The notes beneath the pieces are model-generated. The model saw nothing but the letters and a program-made list of their open reading frames with translations. It was not told the origin of the DNA and searched no databases. Positions 63,288 to 64,000 of a stretch of 64,000 nucleotides of DNA are shown piece after piece (the first letter of the stretch is position 1; each line of letters starts with the position of its first letter). The translations under genes were made by a program, and so were the position numbers. Source of the DNA: Campylorhamphus procurvoides (taxonomy: Eukaryota; Chordata; Aves; Passeriformes; Dendrocolaptidae); the NCBI GenBank assembly GCA_013396655.1, contig WBMV01008225.1:469928-533927 (forward strand), given 5' to 3'.

Positions 63288-63301
63288 TTCCCCATGGGGA
63301 A
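63288..63301. promoter_or_regulatory. Perfect 14-bp palindrome upstream of TATA
   Basis: TTCCCCATGGGGAA is exactly self-complementary and lies about 175 bp upstream of the TATA-like box at 63477. CCC-N-GGG palindromes resemble AP-2 or EBF type sites, though the fit is imperfect. It sits among G runs (GGGAGGGAGGG at 63260-63270; six- and seven-base runs at 63336-63352). These could form a G-quadruplex on the plus strand. Confidence 0.4.
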
Positions 63302-63476
63302 GGACCCTCAGCCATCCTCTGGAGTGTGGGCTGCTGGGGGGTGCCGGGGGGGAGCATACAGGCATCTGCAGGCGGGAGACCGCCCCGCAATGGGGCTGCT
63401 TGTTTATTCTCAAAGCCTTTGTACCTCAGGTTACTTGTGAGGCTGATGCTTGGGGAGTTCTGCTAAAACTGGACTG

Positions 63477-63905
63477 TATATATTCCCTGGTTTGCCTGTA
63501 ATTTGCAGCTTATGAAAACCAGATGGATGACTCAGTGCTCTGCGAGTTAGGGTAGGAATGGGATCTTCTGACATAAGAGCAGCTTTTACAGAAAACACTG
63601 AGTTGAGAAGATTCAGGCTCAGGCTAGATTGCTTCTTCCCTCCCCCCCTCTTTTGTCTATTTTTACTGCATCATTGGTATGTGTCCAAGGAAAGTCGGCC
63701 ATATCATTCGGAAATACAAGGGGATAAACTTTTGACTGTCGGATCTCTTCAGGCTGAGAGACTCCAGAGTAAAAGAACTGGGAGAGAGAGAATTAAAAGG
63801 AGGGATTTCTTTAGGTGAACTTTTTTGGTTGTCTGCTCTGCCGACAGCAGTGTAAAATAACGAAGAAACTGCAGCAGTCCTTTTCCACTGTCTGTCTAAG
63901 TAATG
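63477..63905 (+). promoter_or_regulatory. Putative TATA promoter and 5' untranslated exon
   Basis: TATATATT at 63477-63484 lies downstream of a G-rich block and the 14-bp palindrome. A start site would be expected near 63508. Sites in the putative transcribed part include TGACTCA (AP-1, 63528-63534) and CTATTTTTAC (one base from a MEF2 site, 63657-63666). The stretch ends in AAT then GTAAGTTA, a donor starting at 63905. An 86-codon frame (63558-63818) is unrecognised and would be an upstream ORF. The layout fits a 5' untranslated first exon whose coding exons lie beyond the right edge. I cannot name the gene. Confidence 0.35.
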
Positions 63906-63960
63906 TAAGTTACCCTTTCACACTCATCTCTGACTGTTCGTGTGCCTTTTGTGCTTTCAG

Positions 63961-64000
63961 GAGTTTGTGAGAGTAGTGGTTTTACAGCGGGTCAGCTCCT
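63961..64000 (+). other. Candidate exon start, cut by window edge
   Basis: GTGCCTTTTGTGCTTTCAG ending at 63960 is a good 3' splice acceptor. CTGAC at 63930-63934 fits the branch-point consensus, with its A 27 nt from the AG, which is normal spacing. The 55 nt between the donor at 63905 and this acceptor are too short for a usual vertebrate intron. The two sites therefore probably serve alternative transcripts: an upstream first exon joining here, and the local first exon joining further downstream. Only 40 bp of the exon are visible. Confidence 0.3.

Overview
This is 64 kb of vertebrate nuclear DNA, most probably from a bird. The evidence is the only recognisable mobile element, the CR1 LINE. 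Three 5'-truncated copies are present, with typical sauropsid CR1 3' ends (8-bp repeats of the ATTCTRTG type). No mammalian SINEs or L1 are visible, repeat density is low (about 2.2 kb, 3-4%), and the spacer is AT-leaning and CpG-poor. The CR1 copies at 28.2-29.0 kb and 48.3-49.3 kb closely resemble families common in modern birds. Another reptile lineage cannot be excluded from sequence alone. One base is ambiguous (n at 5428).

I find no protein-coding gene that I can support. Every long open frame is a decayed CR1 ORF2 fragment, a by-product of a GC-rich minisatellite (1.3-1.9 kb), or a frame of 60-133 codons with no recognisable family. The window is therefore intergenic or lies inside very long introns. 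I recognised no tRNA, rRNA, known microRNA, CRISPR array or bacterial-type feature.

Layout: 1.5-1.9 kb is a small CpG island holding an 11-bp minisatellite, followed at 2.03-2.18 kb by a candidate exon with a good splice donor. From 2.2 to 18.9 kb is unique non-coding DNA with a possible untranslated exon at 11.7 kb and several perfect inverted repeats. CR1 copies lie at 18.9-19.4 (minus), 28.2-29.0 (plus) and 48.3-49.3 kb (minus). A POU-like palindrome lies at 23.9 kb. The most suggestive regulatory block is 34.5-36.2 kb, with a full-consensus RFX X-box, a bHLH-Zip type palindrome, a strong splice donor and an abutting GATA-RUNX pair. AT-rich, homeodomain-motif-rich DNA at 38.9-39.4 kb resembles a conserved developmental enhancer. 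A possible promoter or first exon lies at 52.5-52.9 kb. The last 750 bp (63.25-64.0 kb) look like a TATA-type promoter, a 5' untranslated exon with a GTAAGT donor, and a separate splice acceptor, suggesting that a plus-strand gene starts here and continues past the right edge.

How the parts work together is inference only: if the right-edge promoter is real, the motif clusters to its left may be distal regulatory DNA for that gene. No exciting new multi-gene system is visible. Splice-site and binding-site calls by eye in 64 kb have a high chance background, so confidences are kept low.
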